Shown one piece after another: positions 34,562 through 42,314 of a DNA stretch of 54,793 bases (the first letter of the stretch is position 1; each line of letters starts with the position of its first letter). The DNA comes from an uncultured Mycoplasmatota bacterium. GTDB lineage: Bacteria; Bacillota_I; Bacilli_A; RF39; UBA660. A program made the position numbers and the translations under genes. The notes below the pieces were generated by a model. That model was given only the letters and a program-made list of their open reading frames with translations, did no database searches and was not told the origin of the DNA. Where the stretch lies: positions 85,334 to 140,126 of the forward strand of contig CAMMJA010000001.1 of NCBI GenBank assembly GCA_946497145.1, written 5' to 3'.

Positions 34562-35050
34562 ATGGATATTGATCAATTGTTAGAGGTAATGGAATATAGT
34601 TTCCTAAATCATTATAAAAACAAGGCCCGTTTTGGTTTGTTACAATATTTCTCATTAACTGATATTGCACCAAGACAACTATCTAAAATTGCTGCCTCTA
34701 AGAAAAAAAGAACGCTTTCAAGATTATTAGGGCAATTTAGCGATCAAAACATTTGGGGATTAAAAGAACTAGAACTAGAAAAGAGTATTAGTTTGTTACA
34801 TTCTATTCATGGTCATGTAGTGACACAACAAGAAAAATTGGATGTGGTTGAAAAATTAAAAGAAGAAACATTCCCAGTATTAGAAGGTACTTTGATGGAG
34901 GGCTCACGTTACTATGTCTGTGATGGAATCGATGCAATTTCTAAAGAACAGATTCAAAGTGAATTGTTAGAGTGTTATCATACTTACTGTGATGAAAATC
35001 AAAGTAGTAATAAACCCTACGTTTTGATGAAACAAAGAGAAAGAAAATAA
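34562..35050 (+). CDS. Hypothetical protein between gapA and pgk
   Basis: A 162-aa soluble protein that I do not recognise. It begins MDIDQLLEVMEYSFLNHYK, is helical and charged, and has three cysteines (YYVCDG, LLECYH, TYCDEN) without a clear metal motif. AAAGGAAG precedes the ATG and a terminator follows, so it is a real single gene. It splits the gapA-pgk pair. Confidence 0.7.
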   Translation: MDIDQLLEVMEYSFLNHYKNKARFGLLQYFSLTDIAPRQLSKIAASKKKRTLSRLLGQFSDQNIWGLKELELEKSISLLHSIHGHVVTQQEKLDVVEKLKEETFPVLEGTLMEGSRYYVCDGIDAISKEQIQSELLECYHTYCDENQSSNKPYVLMKQRERK

Positions 35051-35066
35051 TGATTCTTTCTTTTTT
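35039..35066 (+). terminator. Rho-independent terminator
   Basis: GAAAGAA and TTCTTTC form a 7-bp stem over an 8-base loop, followed by a T run; it overlaps the hypothetical gene's stop. Confidence 0.7.
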
Positions 35067-35092
35067 ATTACGATTTTGTAATATTATTTTTA

Positions 35093-35121
35093 TTGTTCCT
35101 CTTATGGCAATGTGTTATAAT
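35093..35121 (+). promoter_or_regulatory. Promoter of pgk
   Basis: TTGTTC, a 17-base spacer and TATAAT preceded by TGT, about 23 bases before the ATG. Confidence 0.65.
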
Positions 35122-35144
35122 GAACATGAGTGTAGGAGGTGTCT

Positions 35145-36326
35145 ATGAAGAAAACGATACGTGATTTTGACTTGAAGAATAAGCAAGTATTAATGAGATG
35201 TGATTTTAATGTACCAATCAAAAATAATCAAATTGTAGATGACACTCGTATTGTTGCTAGTATTCCGACAATTCAATATGCCATCGATTGTGGGGCAAAA
35301 ATAATTTTATTTTCTCACTTAGGAAGAATCAAACAACAGGAAGATCTATTTAAGAATAGTTTGGAACCGGTAAGTAAACGTTTGGAAGAATTACTTGGCC
35401 AAAAAGTATTCTTTAGTAAAGAAACAAGAGGAAAAGAATTAGAACAAATCATAGATAAGATGCAACCAGGTGATGTTTTATTAGTAGAAAATACACGCTT
35501 TGAAGACTTAGATGGAAAAAAGGAAAGTAAAAATGATCCTGAGCTTGGTTCCTATTGGGCGAGTTTAGGAGATATTTTTATTAACGATGCTTTTGGAACT
35601 TCCCATAGAAGTCATGCTTCCAATGTTGGAATTGCCTCTCATTTACCAAGTGGAATTGGTTTTTTGATTGAAAAAGAACTACAAGTACTATCGTCCCTAG
35701 AAAAGCCAAATAGACCCTATGTTGTCATTTTAGGCGGTGCGAAAGTACAAGATAAGATTGGAGTTATTGAAAATTTAATTCATAAAGCAGACAAAATTTT
35801 GGTTGGTGGAGGTATGGCTTTTACGTTTTTAAAAGCGCAAGGGTATGAAATAGGAACATCTTTATTAGATGCTGCTAGTATTGATTTTTGTAGTAAAATG
35901 TTAAAAGAACATGCTGATAAAATCGTATTACCAATCGATGCTGTAACCAGTAAATCATTAGAAGACGAAACAAACAATGCAGCAGCAATCAATCAAATAT
36001 CAAGTGATGAAATGGGATTAGATATTGGAAAAGATACTATTTTATTGTTTGAAAAATATTTAAAAGATGCCAAAACAGTGGTATGGAATGGTCCATTAGG
36101 AGCGTATGAGTATCCAAAATATCAACATGGAACGAAAGAAATTTTAGAATTTTTAACGCAAACAGATGCAACAGTTATTTTAGGTGGTGGAGACATCGTT
36201 GCTGCAGCCACTCAACTTGGATACAAAGATAAAGTGACACATTGCTCAACAGGTGGAGGAGCAACATTAGAATACTTGGAAGGAAAGACGCTTCCTGGAA
36301 TTGCAATTATCCAAGAAAAAGAATAA
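35145..36326 (+). CDS. pgk: Phosphoglycerate kinase
   Basis: Makes ATP from 1,3-bisphosphoglycerate. The 393 residues contain the substrate-binding MRCDFNVPI near the start, SHLGRIK, and the C-terminal nucleotide motif LGGGDIVAA with the STGGGATLEYL finish. The ATG at 35145 follows TAGGAGGTG. It probably shares a transcript with the following YbhN-type, GT4 and tpiA genes, as no terminator intervenes. Confidence 0.97.
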   Translation: MKKTIRDFDLKNKQVLMRCDFNVPIKNNQIVDDTRIVASIPTIQYAIDCGAKIILFSHLGRIKQQEDLFKNSLEPVSKRLEELLGQKVFFSKETRGKELEQIIDKMQPGDVLLVENTRFEDLDGKKESKNDPELGSYWASLGDIFINDAFGTSHRSHASNVGIASHLPSGIGFLIEKELQVLSSLEKPNRPYVVILGGAKVQDKIGVIENLIHKADKILVGGGMAFTFLKAQGYEIGTSLLDAASIDFCSKMLKEHADKIVLPIDAVTSKSLEDETNNAAAINQISSDEMGLDIGKDTILLFEKYLKDAKTVVWNGPLGAYEYPKYQHGTKEILEFLTQTDATVILGGGDIVAAATQLGYKDKVTHCSTGGGATLEYLEGKTLPGIAIIQEKE

Positions 36327-36373
36327 ATGCATGAAAAAATACACAATGAAGATAGGACAAAGGAACGAAGTAT

Positions 36374-37387
36374 ATGTTAAAAAATATTAAAAAGAATGCC
36401 TTTATTTTAATTGCGATTACACTAATCGTCCTCTACTTTGTATTAAAAGATGACTTTTCTAGCATTATGGAACAACTATTAAAAATGAATCCTATTTGGC
36501 TGTTAGTCGCCTTGTTATGTTATGTTTTATACATTGTCTTAAAATCTTTGGCATTTCATATGACAGTAAAACAAGAAAAGCAAGATTATACATTTAAAAG
36601 AAGTATGATACACAATACAGTTGTTCAATTTTTTAATGGTATTACTCCTTTTTCGACAGGTGGACAACCTATGGAAGTGTACATGTTAAAGCAGCAAGGA
36701 ATTCGTTATTCAAAAGGTGTTAATATCATTTTGCAAACGTTTATTTTTTATCAAACGGCATTAGTGATCTATGGTTTGATAGCTGTTGCGTTGAACTATT
36801 CCTTTCATTTTTTTGAAAAGATACCCTTATTAAGACGACTTATTTTACTTGGTTTTTTCATTAATACCTTAGTAGTAGTCGCGCTGTTTATTATTTCGTT
36901 TGGCAAGCGTTTGAATCATTTTTTAGTAAAGAAAATAGTACATCTTTTTCATAAATTGAAAATTGTAAAAAATGAAGAAGATACTCTTGTACGTTGGACG
37001 GAAAGAGTAGAAACATTTCATAGTTGTGCCGAGCATTTGAAAGAACACAAATCTATTTTCATCAAAGGTGTTTTATTGCATCTTTTGAGTTTGTCATTTT
37101 TCTATGTCATTCCTTTGTTTTTGGCTTATAGTATGAATGATTACACTAGTTTAAATGCGATGACTGCTATCGTATCTTCTGCTTATGTTTTAATTATTGG
37201 TTCTTTTGTACCAATTCCTGGAGCAAGTGGTGGAATTGAGTACGGCTTCCTTGCTTTCTTCGGGAATTTCATAGGTGGTAGTATGTTGCCAGCAATGTTG
37301 TTGATGTGGCGTTTTATTACGTATTATTTGGGCTTGATTGTAGGAGCAATCTTATTGATGATAGATAAAGGAGGAAAAAAAGAGTGA
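36374..37387 (+). CDS. YbhN/UPF0104-type membrane protein (lysylphosphatidylglycerol synthase TM family)
   Basis: A 337-aa polytopic protein with about eight membrane segments. The motif TPFSTGGQPMEVYML and the C-terminal VPIPGASGGIEYGF are conserved in the membrane domain of MprF and stand-alone YbhN proteins, which have been linked to lipid flipping. It overlaps the following glycosyltransferase by four bases (GTGA), so a lipid-linked glycan or glycolipid job is a fair inference. Confidence 0.85.
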   Translation: MLKNIKKNAFILIAITLIVLYFVLKDDFSSIMEQLLKMNPIWLLVALLCYVLYIVLKSLAFHMTVKQEKQDYTFKRSMIHNTVVQFFNGITPFSTGGQPMEVYMLKQQGIRYSKGVNIILQTFIFYQTALVIYGLIAVALNYSFHFFEKIPLLRRLILLGFFINTLVVVALFIISFGKRLNHFLVKKIVHLFHKLKIVKNEEDTLVRWTERVETFHSCAEHLKEHKSIFIKGVLLHLLSLSFFYVIPLFLAYSMNDYTSLNAMTAIVSSAYVLIIGSFVPIPGASGGIEYGFLAFFGNFIGGSMLPAMLLMWRFITYYLGLIVGAILLMIDKGGKKE

Positions 37388-38607
37388 GAATTGGTTTGTT
37401 TACAGATACCTATCCTCCGTATATCAACGGGGTGTCAACAAGCGTCTATATGTTGAAAAAAAGTTTGGAAAAAAAAGGACATCAAGTGTATGTCGTTACG
37501 GTTAGTAACAGTATTACCAAGTACGAGTTTGAAGAAGATAATCACATCATTCGTATTCCAGGAGTACCAACAGGGATTTACGATTATCGTCTGAGTCGTG
37601 TTTATCCTTTAAAAATAATTAATATGGTCAAAAAATGGAAGTTAGATGTCATTCATTCTCATACAGAGTTTGGGGTAGGAACATTCGCACGACTATTTGC
37701 CAAGCAATTTAATATTCCACTAGTTCATACTTACCATACGATGTATGAAGATTACATTCACTATATTACCAAGGGATATTTTGATCGATCTAGTAAAAAA
37801 ATCGTCGAGTATTTAACTTTATTTTATTGTGATAAGACGGCAACAGAGTTAATTGTACCAACCAAAAAGACATATGATTTGTTTAAAGAAAAATATCGCG
37901 TGAATCGTAATGTGCACATTATTCCAACGGGAATTGAAGTAGAACGTTTTTACGTAGAAAATGTTGATAAAAAACAGGTTGCGCATTTAAAAAAATATTT
38001 TAAAATTAAGAAGAACGATTTTGTAATTATTTTTGTTGGACGCTTGGCCGAAGAGAAGAACGTAGAATTTTTGATCGAAGTAGAAAAAGAGTTATGTAAG
38101 CAAAATAGCGCAATTAAGTTGTTGATTGTAGGCGATGGGCCTGATCGTAACAAGTACGAAGATTTGGCTAAAAAACTTAAAATTTCGGACCAAGTTATTT
38201 TTACAGGAAAAGTACCTTGGGAAGAAATTCCCTGTTATTATCAACTTGCCAATTTGTTTGTAACAGCATCAAAAACGGAAACACAAGGATTAACCGTAGT
38301 AGAGGCCATGGCTGGAGGTGTGACACCTGTTTGTATGGATGATGAGGCATTTCGAACAGTTGTAGTAGATGGATTAAACGGAAGATTGTTTAAAACGCAA
38401 AAAGAATGCAAGGAACAGATTTTGGAACTATTTCAAAACAAAGATCTGTGTAAGCACTATTCCAATCAAGCAAGGATTCAAGCCGAACATTGCAGTTCTG
38501 CTCATTATGCAGAAAGTGTATTAGAAGTATATCGACGTGCAATTAAAAATAAACAAGAGAACAGGAATTGGTTATCAAAGTTAATTAGCAAAATAAAAGG
38601 AGATTAA
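37384..38607 (+). CDS. GT4-family glycosyltransferase, glycolipid type
   Basis: A 407-aa GT-B enzyme. The N-terminus RIGLFTDTYPPYINGVSTSV is the pattern of diacylglycerol glucosyltransferases and mannosyltransferases (MgtA/Ugt type). The C-terminal donor site has VGRLAEEKNVEFLI and the retaining EX7E-type segment TETQGLTVVEAM. The GTG start overlaps the upstream stop. Likely product is a membrane glucolipid; the YbhN partner might move it. Confidence 0.85.
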   Translation: MRIGLFTDTYPPYINGVSTSVYMLKKSLEKKGHQVYVVTVSNSITKYEFEEDNHIIRIPGVPTGIYDYRLSRVYPLKIINMVKKWKLDVIHSHTEFGVGTFARLFAKQFNIPLVHTYHTMYEDYIHYITKGYFDRSSKKIVEYLTLFYCDKTATELIVPTKKTYDLFKEKYRVNRNVHIIPTGIEVERFYVENVDKKQVAHLKKYFKIKKNDFVIIFVGRLAEEKNVEFLIEVEKELCKQNSAIKLLIVGDGPDRNKYEDLAKKLKISDQVIFTGKVPWEEIPCYYQLANLFVTASKTETQGLTVVEAMAGGVTPVCMDDEAFRTVVVDGLNGRLFKTQKECKEQILELFQNKDLCKHYSNQARIQAEHCSSAHYAESVLEVYRRAIKNKQENRNWLSKLISKIKGD

Positions 38608-38609
38608 AT

Positions 38610-39317
38610 ATGTTAATAGTACTAAACCATAAAATGAATCTTACGAAAGAAGAAGTTGTTGCATATGAAAAAATCATACGTGAAAAAACGTATGATGATA
38701 CGTTAGTAGTGTGTCCAAGTATTGCTTATTTGCCTTATTTCCAAGGAGAAAACTATAAGTTGGGCTCTCAAATCGTCAGTCAATACGATGGGGGAAGTCA
38801 TACAGGAGAAGTATCGGCTAAGCAACTTCGTTCTTTAAACGTTTCTCATTGTTTAGTGGGACACAGTGAAACAAGAAAAGATCATAATGAAACAGAACTA
38901 GAGTTAAATAAAAAAATCAAAGTACTGTTAAAAAATGGTATCATTCCGATTCTTTGTATTGGTGAGACGCAAGAAGAAAGAGATCAAAATAAAGCAGAGG
39001 ATGTTTTAACACGTGATTTAAGAAATTGCCTACGAGAGTTGTCCAAAGAAGAAATTTCAAAAGTCATTGTGGCATATGAACCCATTTGGGCAATCGGGTC
39101 TGGGAACGTTCCTTCTAATGAGACGATAGAACAAACGGTATCAATGATCAAAACATTTATAGAAGAACAATATCAGGAAAGCGTGAAAGTGTTATATGGG
39201 GGAAGCATTAACAAGCACAATTATACCATCTTAAAGACAATTTTTAATGTCGATGGCTTTTTGATTGGTGGTTTTGGTTTAGATGTCCAAGGAATACAAG
39301 AGATGTTAGAAATATAG
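38610..39317 (+). CDS. tpiA: Triosephosphate isomerase, short form
   Basis: Interconverts dihydroxyacetone phosphate and glyceraldehyde 3-phosphate. The active-site residues are present: Asn and Lys in LNHKMN, His in VGHSETR, Glu in AYEPIWAIGSG and the phosphate loop VLYGGSI. At 235 aa it is a little shorter than the usual 250 because of trimming in the front half, and the usual GNWKMN is LNHKMN. AAAAGGAG precedes the ATG. A terminator follows. Confidence 0.94.
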   Translation: MLIVLNHKMNLTKEEVVAYEKIIREKTYDDTLVVCPSIAYLPYFQGENYKLGSQIVSQYDGGSHTGEVSAKQLRSLNVSHCLVGHSETRKDHNETELELNKKIKVLLKNGIIPILCIGETQEERDQNKAEDVLTRDLRNCLRELSKEEISKVIVAYEPIWAIGSGNVPSNETIEQTVSMIKTFIEEQYQESVKVLYGGSINKHNYTILKTIFNVDGFLIGGFGLDVQGIQEMLEI

Positions 39318-39318
39318 T

Positions 39319-39349
39319 AAAAAAGAGTTCTTAGAAAAACTCTTTTTTT
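39319..39349 (+). terminator. Rho-independent terminator after tpiA
   Basis: AAAAGAGTT and AACTCTTTT form a 9-bp stem around CTTAGAAA, followed by T. Confidence 0.85.
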
Positions 39350-39365
39350 GTGCGACCTGATTATT

Positions 39366-39821
39366 TTAGGAGCGAAGTGTTTTATGAAAGGAGTGACCTA
39401 ACTTTTCTAAAACTAATATGGTGAATGGAGATAATTCTTCTTTTTTTAACTCCGTAATTGGATACCATTTGGCTCCTAGTGAATCTTGTCCATCTTCGGT
39501 AGTTTTGAGATCTTTGCTTTTAAAATCTGCAGTATAGAAAATTCCGATGTGATGTAGATCTTCGATGGTATTTTCGTCTAAATGCCATTTAAAAGTAACG
39601 CTTGATACATCTAATAATTTGATGTTATGTATTTCTATTCCAAGTTCTTCCATCATTTCTCTTTTTAAAGCGTCAATAGGAAGTTCCCCGTGTTCGATAC
39701 CACCGCCAGGAAGATCTAGTTTTCCTTTATAACCTCCGCGACTTTTTTTGATCAAGGCAATTTTTCCTCCATCAAGGATAACACCATATGAACCAATGTG
39801 TTTGTTTTTGAATTCTTTCAT
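39366..39821 (-). CDS. NUDIX hydrolase
   Basis: A 151-aa nucleotide-diphosphate hydrolase. The Nudix box is complete: GGGIEHGELPIDALKREM followed by MEELGIEI (GX5EX7REUXEEXGU). The substrate cannot be told from sequence. The ATG at 39821 follows AAAAGGAGTG on the minus strand. It diverges from spo0A across a 288-base intergenic region. Confidence 0.9.
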   Translation of the reverse strand: MKEFKNKHIGSYGVILDGGKIALIKKSRGGYKGKLDLPGGGIEHGELPIDALKREMMEELGIEIHNIKLLDVSSVTFKWHLDENTIEDLHHIGIFYTADFKSKDLKTTEDGQDSLGAKWYPITELKKEELSPFTILVLEKLGHSFHKTLRS

Positions 39822-39882
39822 TGTTTATCACTCCTTTTCTTACGAAGAAAATAACATTACTTTGTGTCATAAATTGTCGTAT

Positions 39883-39893
39883 TTTGTCGAAAA
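39883..39893. promoter_or_regulatory. Spo0A-binding (0A) box upstream of spo0A
   Basis: TTTGTCGAAAA matches the known 0A box (TTTGTCRAAA core TGTCGAA). Weaker copies AAATTGTCGTA (39871) and AAATTGTCTTT (39901) flank it, giving a cluster between the NUDIX gene and spo0A. Confidence 0.65.
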
Positions 39894-40019
39894 AACAAAA
39901 AAATTGTCTTTTTGTTAACTTTTTCTCGAGTTAAAAGATATTCTAAATAACATTGGAAAACTATGTTTTCACTGCGTAAAAACGAATTGCCAAGATAATT
40001 TTAATCGTATACTTTACGA

Positions 40020-40029
40020 TTTCGACAAA
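40020..40029 (-). promoter_or_regulatory. Spo0A-binding (0A) box, promoter-proximal
   Basis: TTTCGACAAA, that is TTTGTCGAAA on the minus strand, a perfect consensus 0A box 42 bases before the spo0A TATAAT. Confidence 0.7.
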
Positions 40030-40070
40030 ACTAGTGCTTTTTTTCTCTATCAATTTTACTTGAATTATTA

Positions 40071-40076
40071 TATAAT
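40071..40076 (+). promoter_or_regulatory. -10 element candidate for spo0A
   Basis: TATAAT 34 bases before the spo0A ATG. The -35 position reads TATCAA and is weak, which fits an activator-dependent promoter. No clear sigma-H promoter was found. Confidence 0.45.
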
Positions 40077-40109
40077 AAACTTGCGTGGTAGTATAAGGAA
40101 GGAGAAAAT

Positions 40110-40889
40110 ATGAAAACGATAAGAGTACTTATGATAGACGACAATGTCGAACTAGTAAGCATGATTAAGGAGTATTTTAGTGATCACGCTAATATTGAAG
40201 TAACACTTGAGGCAAATGATGGAGAAGAAGGATTAAAACTAATTGAAAATAATCAAAAAGATTACGACGTAGTTTTATTAGATCTCATCATGCCAAAGAA
40301 AGATGGAGTAACAGTTCTAGAAGAATTGAAAGGAAAAGACATCGATAAGAAGATTATTGTATTAACTTCTTATAATGCCCAAGACATGATTAGAAAAGTA
40401 TCAGAACTTGGCATTGACTATTTTATTTTAAAACCATTTGAGTTATCTGATTTAGAAAAGAGAATTCTAGAATGTGCAAGCGATACCAAGTATACCAACA
40501 AGGCAATTGATTTGTACCATAACAATTTGCAAATTTCAATTACTAAGATTTTACATGAATTAGGAGTTCCATCACATATCAAGGGTTATCAATATATAAG
40601 AGAAGGAATTACGGTTCTATACGAAAGACCTGATGTCATCGGTGGAATAACCAAAGAGTTGTATCCTGATATCGCAAGCAAGTTTGATACGACAGTATCC
40701 CGTGTAGAACGCGCCATTAGACATGCGATTGAAGTAAGTTGGAATCGTGGTAATTGGCAGTTGATGGAAGATATCTTCGGACATAGTGTCGATATCGACA
40801 AAGCCAAACCAACCAATTCAGAATTTATTGTAACAGTCGCAGACAAATTACGGCTAGAGTTTCATAAAACTTCAAATGCCAAGCAGTAG
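40110..40889 (+). CDS. spo0A: Sporulation master regulator Spo0A
   Basis: The response regulator that commits the cell to sporulation. The 259 residues comprise a receiver domain (acidic IDDN near residue 10, phospho-acceptor Asp in [13 protein letters not shown], Lys in ILKPF) and the C-terminal Spo0A effector domain, with the very conserved recognition helix [27 protein letters not shown] precedes the ATG. 0A boxes upstream suggest autoregulation. spoIVB, which usually precedes spo0A, is not here; instead it sits between glycolytic genes. Confidence 0.97.
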   Translation: MKTIRVLMIDDNVELVSMIKEYFSDHANIEVTLEANDGEEGLKLIENNQKDYDVVLLDLIMPKKDGVTVLEELKGKDIDKKIIVLTSYNAQDMIRKVSELGIDYFILKPFELSDLEKRILECASDTKYTNKAIDLYHNNLQISITKILHELGVPSHIKGYQYIREGITVLYERPDVIGGITKELYPDIASKFDTTVSRVERAIRHAIEVSWNRGNWQLMEDIFGHSVDIDKAKPTNSEFIVTVADKLRLEFHKTSNAKQ

Positions 40890-40895
40890 TACGTT

Positions 40896-40920
40896 AAGCC
40901 GAGCAGTATGGGCTTTTTAT
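40896..40920 (+). terminator. Terminator after spo0A
   Basis: AAGCC and GGCTT form a short stem over a 10-base loop, followed by T-rich sequence. Confidence 0.6.
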
Positions 40921-40978
40921 TTTGGTTAAATTTGAATAAAATTGTCTTATTTTGTCGGTTACTTCTTATGTCTAGCAA

Positions 40979-41007
40979 TTGACAAAAAAACAAGAACATA
41001 TTATACT
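40979..41007 (+). promoter_or_regulatory. Promoter of the AAA ATPase gene with overlapping 0A box
   Basis: TTGACA, a 17-base spacer and TATACT. The -35 is contained in TTGACAAAAA, which on the minus strand reads TTTTTGTCAA, a 0A-box match. Upstream TTTTGTCGG (about 40950) is a second partial match. Spo0A bound here would be expected to repress. Confidence 0.65.
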
Positions 41008-41040
41008 TAATTTGTAAAATATGTAAGGAGGTATCAATTT

Positions 41041-42312
41041 ATGGAACGAAAAATCAATAGTTTTTTGCACAAATGGAAACGGGATATTATTCGTAAGCCA
41101 CTGTTGATCTATGGACCCAAGCAAATTGGAAAAACCTATACTGCCTTAGCATTCGGAAAAGAAGAATATAAAAATGTTGCCTATTTTAATACGGATAACA
41201 ACAAAGAATTGTTAGAGATTCTAAAAAAAGAAAAACAACTTGATCGAATCATTATGAAAATGTCGTTGTTGAGTGGAGAAAGTATATTTAAAAATGATAC
41301 GTTGATCATACTAGATAATGTCAATGACATTGAAGTTGTCAAAACAATTAAACTTTTTGGTAGTGAAAGAAATGATTATCATATTATTTTAATTACTTCA
41401 AGAAGAGAAAATTTAACTGTTTTTAAAGGGGAAGAACTGCAATACAAAGGAATGTATGGTATGGATTTTGAAGAGTACCTTTGGGCAATTGATCAAAAAC
41501 AATTGGTAGAATTCATTCAAAACTCTTTTAAAAACGGCAAAACGATGCCATTTCACAATGTGGCGATGGATTATTTTTATAATTATTTAGAAACCGGAGG
41601 ACTTCCTGAAGTAGTTTTTAATAGTATACAAAAAGAAAAAGATGCTTATCTTGATATGATTAAAAACAAAATATTAGATACGTATCAAAAAGAAATGAGT
41701 CATAACACAAATTTAATCGATATTCCAAGATCGATTGAAGTGTTACAAAGTATTCCTTATCAATTGAAGAAAGAAAATAAAAAGTTTCAATATGGTTTAA
41801 TGGGATATGGAAAACGAGCCAAAGAATACGATAGTGCGATTGATTTTTTGGTAAACAATCAATTGGCTTATCGTAGTTATAAAATTATGATGGTAAAATC
41901 ACCATTAAGTAGTTGTAAAGAAAAAGATAGTTTTAAATTGTATTTAAATGATGATGGTATGTTGTTTTTTATGATGCACAGCAATTCAAAACAATTATTT
42001 TTGGACAACAAATTAAAAACGGCGTTGTACGAAAATCATATTGCCAAAAATTTAGTAGAGGCGGGCTATCCAATCTATTATTATCAATCAGAAGGAAAAG
42101 CGGAAGTAAGTTTTGTCATTCAAAATAGAATGGGGCAAGTGATTCCGATTGAACTGGTCAATAAAGATGTTTCTAAATCAAAGTCGTTATCGTTATTTAT
42201 GAAGAAGTTTACGGTAAAGGAAGCCATTCGTGTAACAGAAGATAACTTTGCAATAAAAAAAGGAGTTCGTTATATTCCAATTTATGCGATGTTTTGTATG
42301 AAGGAGGGTTAA
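41041..42312 (+). CDS. AAA ATPase with DUF4143-type C-terminal domain
   Basis: A 423-aa protein: a P-loop ATPase domain (Walker A YGPKQIGKTYT near residue 24, Walker B TLIILDNVND, sensor ITSRRENL) followed by a winged-helix/DUF4143 region (ETGGLPEVV). The C-terminal nuclease-like strand GKAEVSFVIQN and IPIELVN corresponds to the PD-(D/E)xK pattern EVDFV...IEVK of relatives, but the Asp is Ser and the Lys is Val, so cleavage activity looks lost. AAGGAGG precedes the ATG. It overlaps or abuts gpmI. Confidence 0.82.
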   Translation: MERKINSFLHKWKRDIIRKPLLIYGPKQIGKTYTALAFGKEEYKNVAYFNTDNNKELLEILKKEKQLDRIIMKMSLLSGESIFKNDTLIILDNVNDIEVVKTIKLFGSERNDYHIILITSRRENLTVFKGEELQYKGMYGMDFEEYLWAIDQKQLVEFIQNSFKNGKTMPFHNVAMDYFYNYLETGGLPEVVFNSIQKEKDAYLDMIKNKILDTYQKEMSHNTNLIDIPRSIEVLQSIPYQLKKENKKFQYGLMGYGKRAKEYDSAIDFLVNNQLAYRSYKIMMVKSPLSSCKEKDSFKLYLNDDGMLFFMMHSNSKQLFLDNKLKTALYENHIAKNLVEAGYPIYYYQSEGKAEVSFVIQNRMGQVIPIELVNKDVSKSKSLSLFMKKFTVKEAIRVTEDNFAIKKGVRYIPIYAMFCMKEG

Positions 42313-42314
42313 TG

